28,753 bases of DNA from JBHIDJ01 sp046760105 (GTDB taxonomy: Bacteria > Pseudomonadota > Gammaproteobacteria > Acidiferrobacterales > SPGG2), in contig JBHIDJ010000026.1 of assembly GCA_046760105.1 (NCBI GenBank), positions 1-28,753 on the forward strand. Reading direction: 5' to 3'. Every line of letters begins with the position of its first letter. Position 1 is the stretch's first letter. Below the pieces are notes generated by a model. That model was given only the letters and a program-made list of their open reading frames with translations. It had not been told where the DNA came from and did no database searches. A program made the translations under genes and the position numbers. Shown piece after piece: positions 1 to 8,016 of this stretch.

Positions 1-179
1 GCGACTTGTTCGGCATGGCCGACATACTGCCAAGTTCGGAAAAACACGGCCTCCTTCTCCTTCTCAAAGATCTCGCGGTCGTAATAATAGTGGGCGGGCA
101 GCGTATAAGACTGCTCGGGGTCGGTGTGGAATCGATCTTTATCGGGACGAGAGCGGCCGGTAGGTGTGATTATGCTCAT
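1..179 (-). CDS. Rieske-type aromatic ring-hydroxylating oxygenase, alpha subunit (N-terminal fragment)
   Basis: This is the first 59 codons of a gene that runs off the left edge of the window. The ATG at 179 is preceded by GGAG about 7 nt upstream. The residues YTLPAHYYYDREIFEKEKEA followed by FFRTWQYVGHAEQV match the conserved start of the large subunits of Rieske non-haem iron oxygenases, where this stretch comes just before the [2Fe-2S] Rieske domain. The Rieske cysteine/histidine ligands and the catalytic iron site would lie outside the window. The family oxidises aromatic rings or demethylates quaternary amines; the substrate cannot be told from this fragment. Confidence 0.75.
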   Translation of the reverse strand, partial: MSIITPTGRSRPDKDRFHTDPEQSYTLPAHYYYDREIFEKEKEAVFFRTWQYVGHAEQV

Positions 180-333
180 AGTATTCTCCGTTGGCGCAGC
201 TTGATTCCTCAGATTCTAAACGCGCGGCTTCGGGGTATCCACCCAGGGTTTCATTCACGCTAGAGTACCGGCAGTGTTGTGTGCTAGTCACGCCCTATTC
301 AGCGATCCGCGAGGGTTCTGGTCTAAGGCCACG

Positions 334-615
334 TCATTTCCCCTGCTCGATGCCTAACCGGGGCTCACGAATCCAAGTGCCCTGGCACCCGGGACACTTA
401 CCTGGTTTTCGCAGCTTATGCTTTTGAAATTTAAACCCACATTTCCGGCATTCCGCTGGGGTGATCACGGCACGGTACTGGGTTCTCTTGAGGCTCCTTA
501 GCATGTGCTTCAGGTCCTGCTCTATGTCGCGAGGCTGCTCCTCCAGCAGCTGCGCGATCTCCCTGACCGACATCGGGTTGCCAAGCAGTATTTTGATAAG
601 GTCCTTCCGGAACAC
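334..615 (-). CDS. small HTH plus zinc-ribbon predicted transcriptional regulator (COG3357-like)
   Basis: The 93-residue protein starts with GTG at 615, with no clear ribosome binding site. Residues 1-45 form a compact helix-turn-helix (NPMSVREIAQLLEE, then a second helix pair ending in RSLKRT). The C-terminal half is a zinc ribbon with ligands C56 and C59 (ECRKCGF) and C74 and C77 (KCPGCQ). This layout matches a family described as a predicted regulator with an HTH fused to a Zn ribbon, usually 90-100 residues and frequent in archaea and some bacteria. It stands alone between the Rieske oxygenase gene and the potassium channel gene, so its target is unknown. The regulator role is inferred from domains only. 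Confidence 0.75.
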   Translation of the reverse strand: MFRKDLIKILLGNPMSVREIAQLLEEQPRDIEQDLKHMLRSLKRTQYRAVITPAECRKCGFKFQKHKLRKPGKCPGCQGTWIREPRLGIEQGK

Positions 616-853
616 AGCCGACGTTACTTACATTTGCCCTTGTGCTGACCCAGTCCGTAATCATCGAAGGGTACGCGGCGGAAGTGCTTCTGCGAGGCAA
701 CATTGCAGAAGGTCGCCTGCACGTACCCAAACCGCTCGGCCCGAAGGGTGAGGTGGCCGAGGATTTTCGGACACGCCTGCCGGCCTTTGGCGATGAGACC
801 TTGTTACCAGCGTTTGGTCGGACTTTGCGCCCCCCAGACGAGCCCCAGGACGC

Positions 854-2596
854 TTATCGCTGGAGAGTCGCCGTGTGTCCGTCCGACAATTTGTGTGTAA
901 ACCACTTAACTACATAGCCACGCGGTTCCTGCACACCGGTTACCAGATATCGCAATGTATATTCGTTATTGAGCGTTGCGTCTATCTGGCGTTCCGCGCG
1001 CTTCGTGCCGCAAAACAGCACTTCGTCTCGCGCTTTCAGCGCCTGTGAGGGATCTGGCATCACAACGTTCGCGTGATCACGCACCAGCACTAAGGGCACG
1101 CAAGCGAGGTGGTGTTCCCTGTCTAGCGGGTCCCGCATAATATCGCCAATGGTCACCGTGTGGCGTTGCTTCCGCAACATTGTCACCGCACGTGCGTTGG
1201 CAGCGGAAATCTTGGCGGTCCATAAATGCGGTGGCTGACCACCGAGTGTGGTCTTTATTTGGTTCGTGACATCGTCTAACAGCGTTTCATGATGTTCACG
1301 CACATAATCGAGGAACGTCTGTATCAACGGCGATATCAGCTCAAACAGCATGTTACGTGCGGTGATCAGGCTGGGTTGCATAATGAGATCGGCGTTCGCT
1401 GCCTGAAACGCCACTTCGTTCTCATGCTGGTTCTGGCGCACGATAATACAGACGTTGGGATTTAGCGAGCGAGCGCTGACCAAGGTCCCGAGGTTATCGG
1501 AGTCGCTATCTGTTGCTGCAATGACTCCTACCGCCTGCAGAAGGCCAGCCTGGCGTAAGGTCTCGGCATTGGCGTAACCCCACACCTTCTCTTCCTCAGG
1601 AATATCTTCCGCCCCCTCCATGTCCGGATCGATGACCATCGTTCGGACTCCATGAGCCTGTAACGCCTCGCGCAGACTCTGTCCCATCCTGCCGTAACCA
1701 CACAGGATCCAAGTGCCCATAGGGGGACACAAAGGTTTGTCGAGCGAAAAGCCAGGGGCGCCAATTAACCAGTGCTTAAGTGTATGCAACAGCGGTGCAT
1801 AAAGCGCAGTACCCAACCACTTGGCGAACGCGTCGAAGGGATCCATGATTTCCACCCCGCCTAAAGCCTCCACATACTCGCCACGCCTGCGTGTCGTCGC
1901 GAGGCAAACGACTCGCACCGACGGGTTGAGAAGACGGCCCATTACGGCGATCTTGAAGTTAGTATCTTCGTCATGTGTGAGCGCGACAACGGCTCGGCAG
2001 TTCGGTTGTTTCACGCCAGCATCGATCAAATGCTTGGGAACACTGGCATCGGCACAGAGCCCTGGCATCGTCTTCCGATAATCACGCAACGCCAACGCCT
2101 TTATACGCTCGCTATCATTGTCGATGATGACCGCCGTGTACCCAGAATCGTTCAGGCCTCGGGTCAACAAGCTGCCCGTGTCCCCAAAGCCACAGATAAT
2201 GAAAAATGGTTCGGCAATCCGCTTCACGCTACGCGAGAAACCGTGTTCGGCAACGGCCTGCTGAAAATACGGATTCTGCACGACTCTGATAATCGAGCCG
2301 ATGGCATAAATCCACGCAATCACGCTCATGTAAAGACAAACGATCGCCCACATACGCTGTGCATCGGTGAACGCGTGCGGGAGCTCGCCAAAACCTGTTG
2401 TGGTGGCCGTGTAGGTTAAGAAATAAAATGCGTGGAAAAAACTCATGTGTGTCGGATTGCCTTGCGCGTCCTGGCCGGGCATCGCGACCATACCCACGAT
2501 TGCAACCGCGTACACCGCCACCAGTACAAGCAGGGGTCTACGCATAAAGCGCAGCACGATCGAAGTAACCCGACTGAGTTCAGACGTCGTCGCCAT
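854..2596 (-). CDS. potassium channel-like protein with two TrkA-N/RCK domains
   Basis: The 580-residue protein starts at an ATG with AGGAGG six bases upstream. An N-terminal pore module has a helix at about 20-40, a pore helix, a filter-like segment TATTTGFGE (residues 63-71) and a second helix at about 82-105. Two cytoplasmic nucleotide-binding RCK units follow, with Rossmann glycine motifs GFGDTG (136-141) and GYGRMG (300-305), then a C-terminal TrkA-C-like region. This is the architecture of ligand-gated prokaryotic K+ channels carrying tandem RCK domains in one chain. The filter ends in GFGE instead of the usual GYGD, so ion selectivity is uncertain. It sits 10 bp behind the small membrane protein gene, so the two are probably cotranscribed. 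Confidence 0.9.
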   Translation of the reverse strand: MATTSELSRVTSIVLRFMRRPLLVLVAVYAVAIVGMVAMPGQDAQGNPTHMSFFHAFYFLTYTATTTGFGELPHAFTDAQRMWAIVCLYMSVIAWIYAIGSIIRVVQNPYFQQAVAEHGFSRSVKRIAEPFFIICGFGDTGSLLTRGLNDSGYTAVIIDNDSERIKALALRDYRKTMPGLCADASVPKHLIDAGVKQPNCRAVVALTHDEDTNFKIAVMGRLLNPSVRVVCLATTRRRGEYVEALGGVEIMDPFDAFAKWLGTALYAPLLHTLKHWLIGAPGFSLDKPLCPPMGTWILCGYGRMGQSLREALQAHGVRTMVIDPDMEGAEDIPEEEKVWGYANAETLRQAGLLQAVGVIAATDSDSDNLGTLVSARSLNPNVCIIVRQNQHENEVAFQAANADLIMQPSLITARNMLFELISPLIQTFLDYVREHHETLLDDVTNQIKTTLGGQPPHLWTAKISAANARAVTMLRKQRHTVTIGDIMRDPLDREHHLACVPLVLVRDHANVVMPDPSQALKARDEVLFCGTKRAERQIDATLNNEYTLRYLVTGVQEPRGYVVKWFTHKLSDGHTATLQR

Positions 2597-2606
2597 CTCA
2601 ATCCTC

Positions 2607-2990
2607 CTAACGCCCGGACATCAGGCTGTCAGCGACCAGCATGACTACTGACACAATGTTTGCCAACAGTGCCCCCGCCGCCAGCGCAACGATACTCGCC
2701 ATAATATCCGGTGTAAGCCCTGTTTCCGTTACATGCACGGCGACGGTCCAAACGCCCGCAGCGCTGATCAGTTGGAGATTGGCAACCAGGCTGGTTGCAA
2801 GTAAAAGCGCACCGATCTGAGAACGATCGCCGAGTTTAAGCCCCATTGCGAGAAGATTAACCAAAATCACGGCGTAGAACTCGTATATGTTGTGATGCTT
2901 GGGATTTTCGATCTCGCCGATAACGAACCCGAAGTTCAGTGTCAACGCCAATATAATAAAGAATCCGAAGATAACCTTTTCTACGTTCAT
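2607..2990 (-). CDS. small four-helix membrane protein next to the channel gene (DUF6394-like)
   Basis: The 127-residue protein consists almost wholly of four hydrophobic helices (about residues 5-24, 38-54, 60-80 and 96-122) with short polar loops; the first loop contains GEIENPKHHNIYEF. I recall a family of uncharacterised proteins (DUF6394) with the same start (MNxEKVIFGFFI) and length, which supports the gene call but gives no function. The stop codon lies 10 bp before the channel's start codon, which suggests a two-gene operon and perhaps an accessory role for the channel; that role is inference. The ATG at 2990 has only a weak GAGC-like ribosome binding site. Confidence 0.75.
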   Translation of the reverse strand: MNVEKVIFGFFIILALTLNFGFVIGEIENPKHHNIYEFYAVILVNLLAMGLKLGDRSQIGALLLATSLVANLQLISAAGVWTVAVHVTETGLTPDIMASIVALAAGALLANIVSVVMLVADSLMSGR

Positions 2991-3128
2991 CGCTCGTTCG
3001 TAACCATGTGGTTAATATGTCGTGCAGCGTAGTCCGATAATAGCCACGTTCCCGTACCGCTTCAGGTTAAGCGATCGCGCACAGTAGAACAATCCCCCCG
3101 CCGAGCTAAATGCACAACAAACTGCCCA

Positions 3129-4163
3129 TCACGTAGCTCGACCGTGCTGCGGGTGCCGCGACAACAAAAGAACCACGTTATCTAGGGCAGACTGCATGGC
3201 CGAAACCAGTCTTTCACCGACAGTCTTTCTTGCCGTGTAAGTGACTTCATAGAGCTCCGCGCTGCGACTTGCCTCCAATAAGTAATCATCACTCGTCATC
3301 AAGTCATCAATCAGTTTAAGTTCCTGGGCACGTGTACCATACCAGTGTTCACCGGTTGCGACGTGTGCCATGTCTAGGTCGGGACGATTCTCGGAGACGA
3401 AGTTCTTGAAAAGCAGGTGCGTATCTTCGACTTCCTCCTTGAGTTTTGCTCGCTCCTTGTCGGTGTTCTTACCGAAGACGGTCACGGTCCGCTTGAATTC
3501 ACCGGCTTTTATTTGTTCAAAGTCGATGCCGTGCTTATCAAGCAGCCGATGGAAATTCGGCAGTTGCGCCAATACACCGATAGAACCAACGACAGCGAAC
3601 GGCGCCGCGATAATGCGATTAGCGGCGCAGGCCATCAGATAGCCGCCGCTTGCCGCTACCTTGTCGACGGCGACGGTCAGCGGGATCTTCTTCTGTCTGA
3701 TGCGCAGGAGCTGCGAGGCCGCAAGACCATGTTCGTGCACCAGGCCACCGGCATTCTCAAGGCACACCAGAACCTCATCCTCTGGCGTTGCCAGGGTAAG
3801 TACTGTCGTAATCTCTTCTCGTAGTGAAGATACGGCGGTAGCCTTGATATCGCCCCGAAAATGTATGACGAAGGTTCGCGTTTTGGCGCGGGCCTGCCCA
3901 GCTTTTTTCTCCTTTACTTCTGCCTTCCTTCGTGCTTTTTCCAGCTTCGCTTCTTTCCTATATTCTTTTTTTGAAAGTACCCCGCGCTTCAGGGTCTGTG
4001 CCATAGTCTCATACTTCTGGTTCAGGCTCTTTACCTCTAGTCTCTCCATGGGTCGTGCTCTTCTAGATAAAGAAACAGCCAAAATGATGACGACCCCGAC
4101 GGCAGCGACTATCGTTACCGCCTTTGCCAGAAAGAGTCCATATTGCATCAATATGTCTATCAT
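3129..4163 (-). CDS. sohB: inner-membrane S49 family serine peptidase SohB
   Basis: The 344-residue protein has an N-terminal membrane anchor (residues 8-32), then a Lys/Arg/Glu-rich coiled stretch (about 45-95) and an SppA/SohB-type peptidase domain. The nucleophile is predicted to be S172 in VAASGGYLMA, and the general-base lysine K224 in GEFKRTVT, the Ser-Lys dyad expected of family S49. Length matches SohB (about 350) rather than the longer two-domain SppA. The ATG at 4163 has a strong GAGGAG site. SohB is a periplasm-facing protease of the inner membrane thought to act on misfolded or signal-peptide fragments. It reads as a single-gene unit, divergent from the dehydrogenase gene across a 223-bp spacer in which I see no clear site. 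Confidence 0.93.
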   Translation of the reverse strand: MIDILMQYGLFLAKAVTIVAAVGVVIILAVSLSRRARPMERLEVKSLNQKYETMAQTLKRGVLSKKEYRKEAKLEKARRKAEVKEKKAGQARAKTRTFVIHFRGDIKATAVSSLREEITTVLTLATPEDEVLVCLENAGGLVHEHGLAASQLLRIRQKKIPLTVAVDKVAASGGYLMACAANRIIAAPFAVVGSIGVLAQLPNFHRLLDKHGIDFEQIKAGEFKRTVTVFGKNTDKERAKLKEEVEDTHLLFKNFVSENRPDLDMAHVATGEHWYGTRAQELKLIDDLMTSDDYLLEASRSAELYEVTYTARKTVGERLVSAMQSALDNVVLLLSRHPQHGRAT

Positions 4164-4386
4164 GATTCGCTCCTCAATCTCGGGTTGGTTTAGGTGTCAA
4201 CAGTAACTGGTGCTTAATCATGCCACGTGAAAATCACGCGGGGCCAGTGACTGCCCGTGTTTACCCCGCTGGGTCACGAACATCCCATAGAAGAGCCCGA
4301 TTCGCGAACCTTGCGTTGGGCGCAAGATACGGTGAACATGCAAGCAAATTAAGACTCGCAAACAATGGTTCGGGAAGGAAAAAACA

Positions 4387-5103
4387 ATGGCAGACAATGA
4401 GGTAGCACTGATTGTGGGTGTGGGGCCGGGGCTGGGTGCGGCGCTGTGTCGGCGCTTTGCCAAGGCCGGCATGAAGATCGCCATGAGCGCACGGCGAGAG
4501 GAACCCCTCAAAGCGCTCGCGGACGAGATGATCGGCGAAGCTGAAGTCATGCGCCCTTACGCAGCCGACAGCACCGATGAGGCCGCCGTGGCAGACTTGT
4601 TTGCAAGGGTGAAAACCGAACTCGGTGAACCGGGCCTCGTCGTCTACAACGCGGGGGCATTCCAGCGCACCAGTATATTGGAGGCAAGCGCCGCCGATTT
4701 TGAGCGCTGCTGGCGGGTGGGTTGCCTTGGCGGCTTTTTGGTCGGGCGTGAGGCGGCGAAAATCATGGCGAGCCGGGGTTCAGGCACGATCATATTTACG
4801 GGTGCCACCGCCTCACTGCGAGGTAGTGCCCAGTTCTTCAATCTGGCAGTGGGCAAGTTCGGTCTGCGCGCGCTGGCCCAGAGCATGGCGCGTGAACTCG
4901 GGTCCAAGGGCGTGCATGTGGCCCACGTCATCATCGACGGCCAGATTGCCGGGCCGTATTACGCCGACTTGGTCAAGCAGCGCGGCCCCGATGCGCTCTT
5001 AGATCCCGACGGCATTGCCGAGACTTACTATCAGCTGCACCGACAGCCGCGCAGTACGTGGTCACTCGAGGTCGATCTACGTCCGTGGGTTGAAAAGTTC
5101 TAA
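4387..5103 (+). CDS. atypical short-chain dehydrogenase/reductase family protein
   Basis: The 238-residue Rossmann-fold protein has a nucleotide-binding glycine motif GVGPGLG near residue 11 and the SDR VYNAG motif. In classical SDRs a Tyr sits four residues before the catalytic Lys (YxxxK). Here the segment is FFNLAVGKFGLRALAQ, which keeps the Lys but has Leu at the Tyr position, so classical proton-transfer chemistry is doubtful. The C-terminal segment HVAHVIIDGQIAGP fits a subfamily in which the Tyr is often lost. The ATG has GGAAGG upstream. It converges with the alpha/beta hydrolase gene and has no operon partners. The substrate is unknown. Confidence 0.85.
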   Translation: MADNEVALIVGVGPGLGAALCRRFAKAGMKIAMSARREEPLKALADEMIGEAEVMRPYAADSTDEAAVADLFARVKTELGEPGLVVYNAGAFQRTSILEASAADFERCWRVGCLGGFLVGREAAKIMASRGSGTIIFTGATASLRGSAQFFNLAVGKFGLRALAQSMARELGSKGVHVAHVIIDGQIAGPYYADLVKQRGPDALLDPDGIAETYYQLHRQPRSTWSLEVDLRPWVEKF

Positions 5104-5213
5104 CTACTTTGCGCTTGGCGCGGCTATGTCCTAACAGCGTCGAGCTGGAATTATTTACTCTTCAGTCGGCTCTAACTAAGTGCTCGGGGTCTTAGTGAGC
5201 GACGCACAAGCCA

Positions 5214-6200
5214 TCATAGTTCCGGCCCCAACTCCTCGATTATTCGTGCAAGTTGCTCTGGGTGCTCTGAGGTCGTCAGATGTCCACCAGGCAGAACTCG
5301 GATATCAAGCCCGTAGTCGCCCAATCGTTCCTTGGCTTTCACAACCTGGTTCGGCTCGAACGGGTCGCCTTCGCTGCCCACGACGTGGAACGACACGAAT
5401 TCGCGCGAACCAAGGAATATCCGGCGTAGATCCCACCGGTCGGCATTGGCCCTGTGCTCATCAACAAACCCGGCGGCCTTGTTCATGAATGCCACGCCAT
5501 TGCGCCGACTGATAGCTTCGTACAATTCACTAAGTTCCTCGGAAGTCACGTTGTACTTCTTCGAGAATAACACTTTGACTAGCTGGTTGAACGCGAACCT
5601 TGAGCGCTGAGCCACCCAAGTGCCCATTTTGCCCATGGGCGTTTTCAGCAATGGCGTTGTAAACCAGGGGTGAGTATGAGCGTCGGCGAACAGGCCGCCG
5701 TTGATAAGCAAAACTCCCTCGATCTTGGTGGTAAGGTCGGAACCCCTATCCAGTCGCTCCTGCTGGCGGGTGAGGAGCTCAAGCGCGACCAAGGAAGAAT
5801 AATCAAACGTAACGATAAAGCTAGACCTGATCCCCTCCGCTTGCCACAGCGACTCCACCAGATCGGCACGCTCCATTGTACTGTAGGGGTAATCGGCCGG
5901 TTTGTCAGAATCGCCCTGCCCAACATATTCCACGAAGAGCGTCGGCGCTAACCCCTCGCCGTTCAAATGTTGGTTGACCTTCGCCCATCCAAACGAGCCG
6001 TCAGGAAATCCGGGCAGGAACGTCGTCCAAACTGCCTCCTCATCCCGCGCACCGTCTCTGACTACTCGGTGAAACACATGGACAACGTCCGGTGAATCCG
6101 TCGTATCGCCCGGCCGGAGGATTCTCTTGGCGCGGCGATCATACGGGATTCTTTTTCCGAGCGCGAACCACTCTTGGGCAGTGACCTTGGGCTTCAACAT
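5214..6200 (-). CDS. alpha/beta hydrolase with Asp nucleophile (haloalkane dehalogenase/epoxide hydrolase-like)
   Basis: The reading frame is open to 6269, but the ATG at 6200 is preceded by AAGGAGG at ideal spacing, giving 328 residues. An oxyanion-loop type motif (FLPGFPDGSFGW) and the strand FVEYVGQGDSDKP are typical of alpha/beta hydrolases. The nucleophile elbow reads TFDYSS, aligning with GHDWGG of dehalogenases and epoxide hydrolases, so the nucleophile should be D133. The catalytic base is probably H307 in LPGGHLTTSEHP. Substrate is unknown. It lies 98 bp behind the seven-helix membrane protein gene and the MarR gene, all on one strand, so it is plausibly part of a MarR-controlled detoxification or catabolic module. 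Confidence 0.82.
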   Translation of the reverse strand: MLKPKVTAQEWFALGKRIPYDRRAKRILRPGDTTDSPDVVHVFHRVVRDGARDEEAVWTTFLPGFPDGSFGWAKVNQHLNGEGLAPTLFVEYVGQGDSDKPADYPYSTMERADLVESLWQAEGIRSSFIVTFDYSSLVALELLTRQQERLDRGSDLTTKIEGVLLINGGLFADAHTHPWFTTPLLKTPMGKMGTWVAQRSRFAFNQLVKVLFSKKYNVTSEELSELYEAISRRNGVAFMNKAAGFVDEHRANADRWDLRRIFLGSREFVSFHVVGSEGDPFEPNQVVKAKERLGDYGLDIRVLPGGHLTTSEHPEQLARIIEELGPEL

Positions 6201-6298
6201 CGTACTATCCTCCTTACTGGATTGGCTTGCGGTATAGGACGGCGGCCAGCCGGACTCGGCCGTCCGCAAAGTGCATCATCTTCTCCCAATCACTGCTT

Positions 6299-7039
6299 TT
6301 ATATCAGCGAAACTGTCGACGGACCGCCGGTTCGCCTGACGCTTGCGTTAGCTCCTTTTAGCACCTTGGCGATCGCGACGAGATGGACAGTAATAAAAAA
6401 GGGGGCAATGAATGTTGGAACCAGTGACATCGGGAACGATACGACTTCTCTTGTCGTGGGCCCGTCGTTAATAACATGAAGCGGTCCAGGTAACGAGAGC
6501 TGCATGGTGACCAGCGCCACACCAAAGATTGCAAGCCCAACGATATTCCACACAAGAAAAGCTCTGTCCGAGAGTTGCTCTGCCTGCCAGGCAACATAGA
6601 TGGCGCTCAAGCCGAAGATGAAATCGGGTATACCGGTGGGAACGATGAAGTGAGCCGGCAGCAGACCCGCAAACATTTTGTAGATCGTCCCAATAGCCAG
6701 CACTCTGGCTATATGAATCGCTGCAAGATGTCCCCGAGGCAAATGATCGATAAATAAATCAGCCAACCCTTTGACACTCGGGGAAACGATATAGGCGATC
6801 ATTAACCCGGCGACCGGTAATATGGCGAAGATTACGATGGGCAAGAAAAACGCGTTTTTTTGGAAGTAAAAGTCCTGGACAGCTAACGCGGTTGACAGCG
6901 CTACCCAAAGAATCAGCGACAGCGACAACAGTAAGATTGTGGTACCGAACTTTTTACTGGAATCAACTTTCTTCGCGCTGATGAAAAACCAAAGAATCAG
7001 GCCGAAAGCGATGGCATGCGTCAATGGGGAAAATGTCAT
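6299..7039 (-). CDS. seven-helix membrane protein of unknown function, MarR-linked
   Basis: I do not recognise this family. The ATG at 7039 has a good ribosome binding site (AGGAGAAGG), giving 246 residues; the frame is open to 7069 but that part falls in the operator. About seven hydrophobic helices are visible, including LILWFFISA near the start, AILPVAGLMIAYIV in the middle and a final one at TFIAPFFITVHLVAIAKVL. Loops are short and no cofactor-binding or transport signature is evident. The gene follows the MarR regulator and has its own copy of the regulator's palindrome 19-31 bp before the ATG, so it is the likeliest regulatory target. The alpha/beta hydrolase gene follows. Confidence 0.7.
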   Translation of the reverse strand: MTFSPLTHAIAFGLILWFFISAKKVDSSKKFGTTILLLSLSLILWVALSTALAVQDFYFQKNAFFLPIVIFAILPVAGLMIAYIVSPSVKGLADLFIDHLPRGHLAAIHIARVLAIGTIYKMFAGLLPAHFIVPTGIPDFIFGLSAIYVAWQAEQLSDRAFLVWNIVGLAIFGVALVTMQLSLPGPLHVINDGPTTREVVSFPMSLVPTFIAPFFITVHLVAIAKVLKGANASVRRTGGPSTVSLI

Positions 7040-7054
7040 CTTTCCTTCTCCTAG

Positions 7055-7073
7055 TAAGTGTATATACACCTTT
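7055..7073. promoter_or_regulatory. probable MarR operator, copy 1 (in front of membrane protein gene)
   Basis: The perfect 12-bp palindrome GTGTATATACAC (7058-7069) sits within a 19-bp sequence, TAAGTGTATATACACCTTT, which recurs exactly at 7549-7567. Read leftward, it lies between a possible extended -10 (TGTATAAA) and the ribosome binding site of the membrane protein gene, where a bound repressor would block transcription. MarR proteins usually bind palindromes of this kind and regulate themselves and a neighbour; identity as the operator is inference. Confidence 0.7.
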
Positions 7074-7093
7074 TATACAGCGATTTTGTCCGC

Positions 7094-7546
7094 CTATCCT
7101 GTCGCGGCGATTTTCTCAATAGAACGCAAGTCAGCCAAAATACGAGCGAAGCGCGTATCGCCGACATATCGAACCACACCGGCCTGCGCTTTTCTCCAAA
7201 AAGGCAATGCCTTTGTGAGCACCTTGTGACCTTTTGCGGTCAGATCGATCGCGCGGGTTCGTCGATCCGCTCCAGGCATACTTTTGACTAAGCCTTGCTC
7301 TTCCAACGGTTTCAGGTTCCGCGTCAACGTTGTCCGATCCATGACCAAAGCCTCGGCCAACTCCGATATGGTAGGCGCCCCGTACCACGCAATGACTACC
7401 AGTACCGAAAATTGTGTGATACGCAATCCACTGGCTTGCATGATGTCGTCAAAATGCTGTGTCACCACCCGCGAAGCCTTCCTGATGTTAAAGCAGGCGC
7501 AGTCCACGCACGGAACCAAAGTCTCTCTACTGATCCTGTCTGGCAT
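7094..7546 (-). CDS. MarR family transcriptional regulator
   Basis: The 150-residue winged-helix regulator opens with a cysteine-bearing segment (PCVDCACFNIRKASR) seen in a MarR subgroup, then a dimerisation helix, HTH (TISELAEALVMDRTTLTRNL), and the beta-wing with the family signature GADRRTRAIDLTAKG. The three N-terminal cysteines could be redox-sensing, which is speculative. The ATG at 7546 lies only 5 bp from the palindrome and about 2 nt from the predicted transcription start, so the mRNA may be leaderless; no ribosome binding site is visible. The regulator precedes the membrane protein and hydrolase genes on the same strand and carries the same operator in front of both transcription units, indicating autoregulation. 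Confidence 0.9.
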   Translation of the reverse strand: MPDRISRETLVPCVDCACFNIRKASRVVTQHFDDIMQASGLRITQFSVLVVIAWYGAPTISELAEALVMDRTTLTRNLKPLEEQGLVKSMPGADRRTRAIDLTAKGHKVLTKALPFWRKAQAGVVRYVGDTRFARILADLRSIEKIAATG

Positions 7547-7548
7547 AT

Positions 7549-7583
7549 TAAGTGTATATACACCTTTCTATTCAGAACGTCAA
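7549..7583 (-). promoter_or_regulatory. marR promoter with embedded operator copy 2
   Basis: Read leftward, TTGACG (7578-7583), a 17-bp spacer and TATATA (7555-7560) form a good sigma70-type promoter. The -10 hexamer is the centre of the perfect palindrome GTGTATATACAC (7552-7563), so a repressor on it would occlude RNA polymerase. The surrounding 19 bp (7549-7567) is identical to copy 1 at 7055-7073. The predicted start site is near 7548, two bases before the ATG. Confidence 0.65.
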
Positions 7584-8016
7584 GAGCCAGAATTTTGGCA
7601 ATGGTTCACCAAAAAGCGTCGATCTGCGAAATCGGGTCATCAGGAGGGCCAGTAGGACGTTATTTCGGCGGAATTCCTCCATATTCCGGATTGGCATTAA
7701 TTGTGCACAAGTCCTTGAAGGGATGAACAAAATCGGGAGTTAGGCCACGATGTGCAGTATTCCACTCAAGTTACACCCGTTAGCCCAAAGCGCGCTTACA
7801 GCTTGGGAAGCGGGTCGCCTGTCTGACTTCGACTTCCTACGCTATGTAACGCTGGTGAATTCGGATTACTACAACTTCGCCGTTTGTTTGATTGAACTAG
7901 CGAAGTAACGCGGGGAACTCACGCAAGTCTTGTTTCGTTTTGTCTCGCCGCTTCTGGAACGGCCGGACATACTACTCACTCCAGGGAAGAGACAATAAAA
8001 CGAGCAGGAAACTGCA
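7584..8016. other. 433-bp spacer between marR promoter and ketopantoate-reductase-like gene
   Basis: No recognisable gene family, RNA or mobile element is seen here. The only coding candidate is the 52-codon frame at 7750-7908. The stretches 7584-7749 and 7909-8016 show no convincing reading frame, terminator hairpin or repeat. Confidence 0.5.
7750..7908 (+). CDS. possible 52-residue hypothetical protein
   Basis: This short frame starts with ATG at 7750 and ends with TAA at 7906-7908. It includes the segment ALTAWEAGRLSDFDFLRYV and ends in AVCLIELAK. The composition is protein-like: mixed acidic, aromatic and aliphatic residues with an amphipathic helix pattern and no low-complexity run. Upstream there is only a weak AGG (about 8 nt before ATG) and GGGAG further away. 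I recognise no family. It is the only reasonable coding candidate in a spacer of over 400 bp, on the opposite strand from its neighbours. It could be the tail of a lost larger gene. Confidence 0.35.
   Translation: MCSIPLKLHPLAQSALTAWEAGRLSDFDFLRYVTLVNSDYYNFAVCLIELAK

Noticed and set aside
642..917. Rightward 91-codon frame between the HTH regulator and channel genes
   Set aside because: It starts with GTG without a ribosome binding site, overlaps the 3' end of the channel gene in antisense and matches no family I know.
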